A program made the translations under genes and the position numbers. The notes beneath the pieces are model-generated. The model ran no database searches, was not told the origin of the DNA, and saw only the letters and a program-made list of their open reading frames with translations. From assembly GCA_964544865.1 (NCBI GenBank), contig CAZJDV010000108.1, positions 1-7,188 of the forward strand: a stretch of 7,188 nt of DNA. The letters are read 5' to 3'. The DNA is from CAZJDV01 sp964544865. Lineage in GTDB: Bacteria > Chloroflexota > Dehalococcoidia > Lucifugimonadales > CAJWER01. Below are positions 6,347 through 7,188 of the stretch, piece after piece. Every line of letters starts with the position of its first letter. Position 1 is the first letter of the stretch.

Positions 6347-6639
6347 TTAATCGGTGAACCCTCGGTCCCAGGAGAGGAGGATCCAGACGAGGGGGTTCCG
6401 GTCGGGTACCTTTCCGTCCGCAGGCACGTGTCGAGGTAGTTGTGGAGGCCGCCGAAGGTGGGCAGGTAGAGGCCGTCCTTCGTCATGTCGATGGCGAATC
6501 GGTGGATATTCGGCAGCGGCCGGTCCCGGTCGACGGCGGCATGGCATCGTTCGAGCAGGTCGTCGACGTGGGAGTAGACGGTAACATAGGCGTGTTCCTG
6601 GACCAGTGCCCGCTCGAGTCTCCTCAGTATGCCCATCAT
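6347..6639 (-). pseudogene. Unrecognised small protein gene with a one-base frameshift
   Basis: The ATG at 6639 overlaps the TGA of the upstream HTH gene by one base (TGATG), a classic sign of translational coupling. The frame encodes about 81 residues of ordinary composition: a charged N-terminal helix (GILRRLERALVQEHAYVTVY), a second helix with HVDDLLERCHAAV, then LPNIHRFAIDM and GGLHNYLDTCLRTERYPTG. After this point the frame becomes Ser/Pro/Ala-rich, while the neighbouring frame continues sensibly as NPLVWILLSWDRGFTD and stops at TAA 6349-6347. Adding one base at the AACCCCC tract (6397-6391, minus strand) joins the two into a protein of about 97 residues. It may be a sequencing error in a homopolymer or true decay. 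I do not recognise a family; coupling to the HTH gene suggests a joint role. Confidence 0.55.
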
Positions 6640-7043
6640 CAACTCTTGTTCCTGGACCTCAACAGGTGCAGGGTCTCGTCGACGCGTTCGAGCCGCCTCG
6701 CCATGTTAGCGAGATCGTGGACCTTCAGGCCCATCGCAAGGATGGTCTGGACGGCGCGGAGCCTGATGGAAGGGTTGGGGTCTTTGAGGGCCAAGGTTCG
6801 GGGTGAGCATCCCTTGAGCATGAGGCCGTTGAGCTCGGCGCGGGCGAGGTCGGCGGCATCGGCCCGCAGGGCTTCGAGACGCTTCCGGAAGCCGGGCTCG
6901 TTTATCCAACGGCAGAGGGTGCTGCGGCCGACGCTCGCCATTCTTGCGCCCTCGGCCATTGTTGGTGCGGCGATCAGGAAAGGGAGGGCGGCGAGTTGCC
7001 TCCGGGACAGTCCATGGTTTTCATCTGTCCCATCGTGTCCCAC
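6639..7043 (-). CDS. Small helix-turn-helix protein, phage terminase-small-subunit/phBC6A51-like
   Basis: A 134-residue protein read from GTG 7043, which has GGAG nine bases upstream. Residues 27-56 (PTMAEGARMASVGRSTLCRW and onward) form a helix-turn-helix of the kind found in phBC6A51-type and terminase small-subunit-like proteins, where a WI/WL-x-x-x-x-F-R pattern follows the recognition helix. The remainder is helical: an Ala/Leu/Arg-rich segment (53-78), a DPNPSIRLRAVQTILAMGLK stretch (88-107) like a HEAT-type helical pair, and a charged C-terminal helix. Proteins of this shape occur as stand-alone genes in Chloroflexota genomes (recollection, not checked), so phage origin is not implied; no other phage gene is visible. 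The N-terminus may be incomplete, because an ATG at 7102 joins this frame if one base is added to a nine-G tract (7070-7078). It overlaps the next gene by one base. Confidence 0.65.
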   Translation of the reverse strand: MGHDGTDENHGLSRRQLAALPFLIAAPTMAEGARMASVGRSTLCRWINEPGFRKRLEALRADAADLARAELNGLMLKGCSPRTLALKDPNPSIRLRAVQTILAMGLKVHDLANMARRLERVDETLHLLRSRNKS

Positions 7044-7051
7044 TATGTCCC
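7025..7051. repeat. Three TGTCCC motifs at 10-base period over the start of the HTH gene
   Basis: TGTCCC occurs at 7026-7031, 7036-7041 and 7046-7051, exactly one helical turn apart with unrelated 4-base spacers. Inverted copies (GGGACA) lie at 7004-7009 and 7125-7130. The 7-bp pair GGGACAG (7004-7010) and CTGTCCC (7025-7031) can form a stem with a 14-base loop. Because a 10-base period is not a multiple of three, a repeated peptide does not explain it. A cluster of binding sites, perhaps for the HTH protein itself, is inference. Confidence 0.5.
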
Positions 7052-7188
7052 GCTCCGTAGCTGGAGCGAGGGGGGGGGACTATCCGGGTCGTTTTGGTTC
7101 ATGGTGTTGTCAATCAGCAAAAGCGGGACAGTTATGGAGCCGAGAAGATTTGTTGTGATGAAGAGTAGAAAGCGATCTCTCTGACGGC
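7052..7188. other. Right-edge region upstream of the HTH gene
   Basis: No complete gene is seen on either strand. The region contains a run of nine G (7070-7078), a minus-strand ATG at 7102 without a clear ribosome binding site, and an inverted GGGACA (7125-7130). I found no convincing promoter; a TTGACA on the minus strand just before the ATG has no matching -10. Base composition falls towards AT at the far right. Confidence 0.5.

Noticed and set aside
6154..6390. Continuation of the small minus-strand gene past the frameshift to 6154
   Set aside because: Composition changes abruptly to Ser/Pro/Ala, the frame runs through a perfect promoter and into the start of the next gene, and the adjacent frame gives a sensible C-terminus.
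7025..7051. CRISPR-like repeat array
   Set aside because: The units are 6 bases with 4-base gaps, far too short, and no cas gene is present.

Overview
The window is high-GC bacterial DNA with short intergenic gaps. Two of its enzymes, a luciferase-like oxidoreductase and a DDN-type protein, belong to families that often use coenzyme F420, which points to Chloroflexota or Actinomycetota. The rich set of redox enzymes and the small helix-turn-helix (HTH) protein at the right end fit an uncultured Chloroflexota lineage (Dehalococcoidia/SAR202-like) best. This is inference from gene content; no phylogenetic marker is present.

Left end (1-490): the 3' end of a membrane-protein gene runs in from the left edge. 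It is followed by a near-consensus sigma70 promoter (272-301), a decayed tandem copy of a tRNA gene (323-398) and an intact tRNA-Ile(GAT) with encoded CCA (413-489).

Plus-strand cassette (559-3495): an aldo/keto reductase, a DUF6282-type amidohydrolase-like protein and a luciferase-like flavin/F420 oxidoreductase. They lie head to tail, the last two only 27 bases apart. Minus-strand cassette (6157 down to 3649): a D-2-hydroxyacid dehydrogenase, a DDN-like F420 protein and a Gfo/Idh/MocA oxidoreductase, with gaps of 79 and 78 bases. A promoter with a perfect TATAAT lies just upstream (6206-6234). The cassettes converge on a 153-base gene-free spacer with weak hairpins. Together they look like peripheral catabolic or redox modules that reduce carbonyls, interconvert hydroxy and keto acids, oxidise sugar- or polyol-like substrates and perform F420/flavin chemistry. 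No substrate can be named from the sequence.

Right end (6347-7188): two small minus-strand genes joined by a TGATG overlap, an HTH protein and an unrecognised protein of about 97 residues. The second gene carries a one-base frameshift, and the first may have lost its true N-terminus to another; both sites sit in C homopolymers (G on the plus strand). Three TGTCCC motifs at an exact 10-base period, with two inverted copies nearby, overlap the start of the HTH gene. These right-end features and the tRNA relic are the most unusual parts of the window. I see no CRISPR array, insertion sequence, toxin-antitoxin pair or recognisable defence system.
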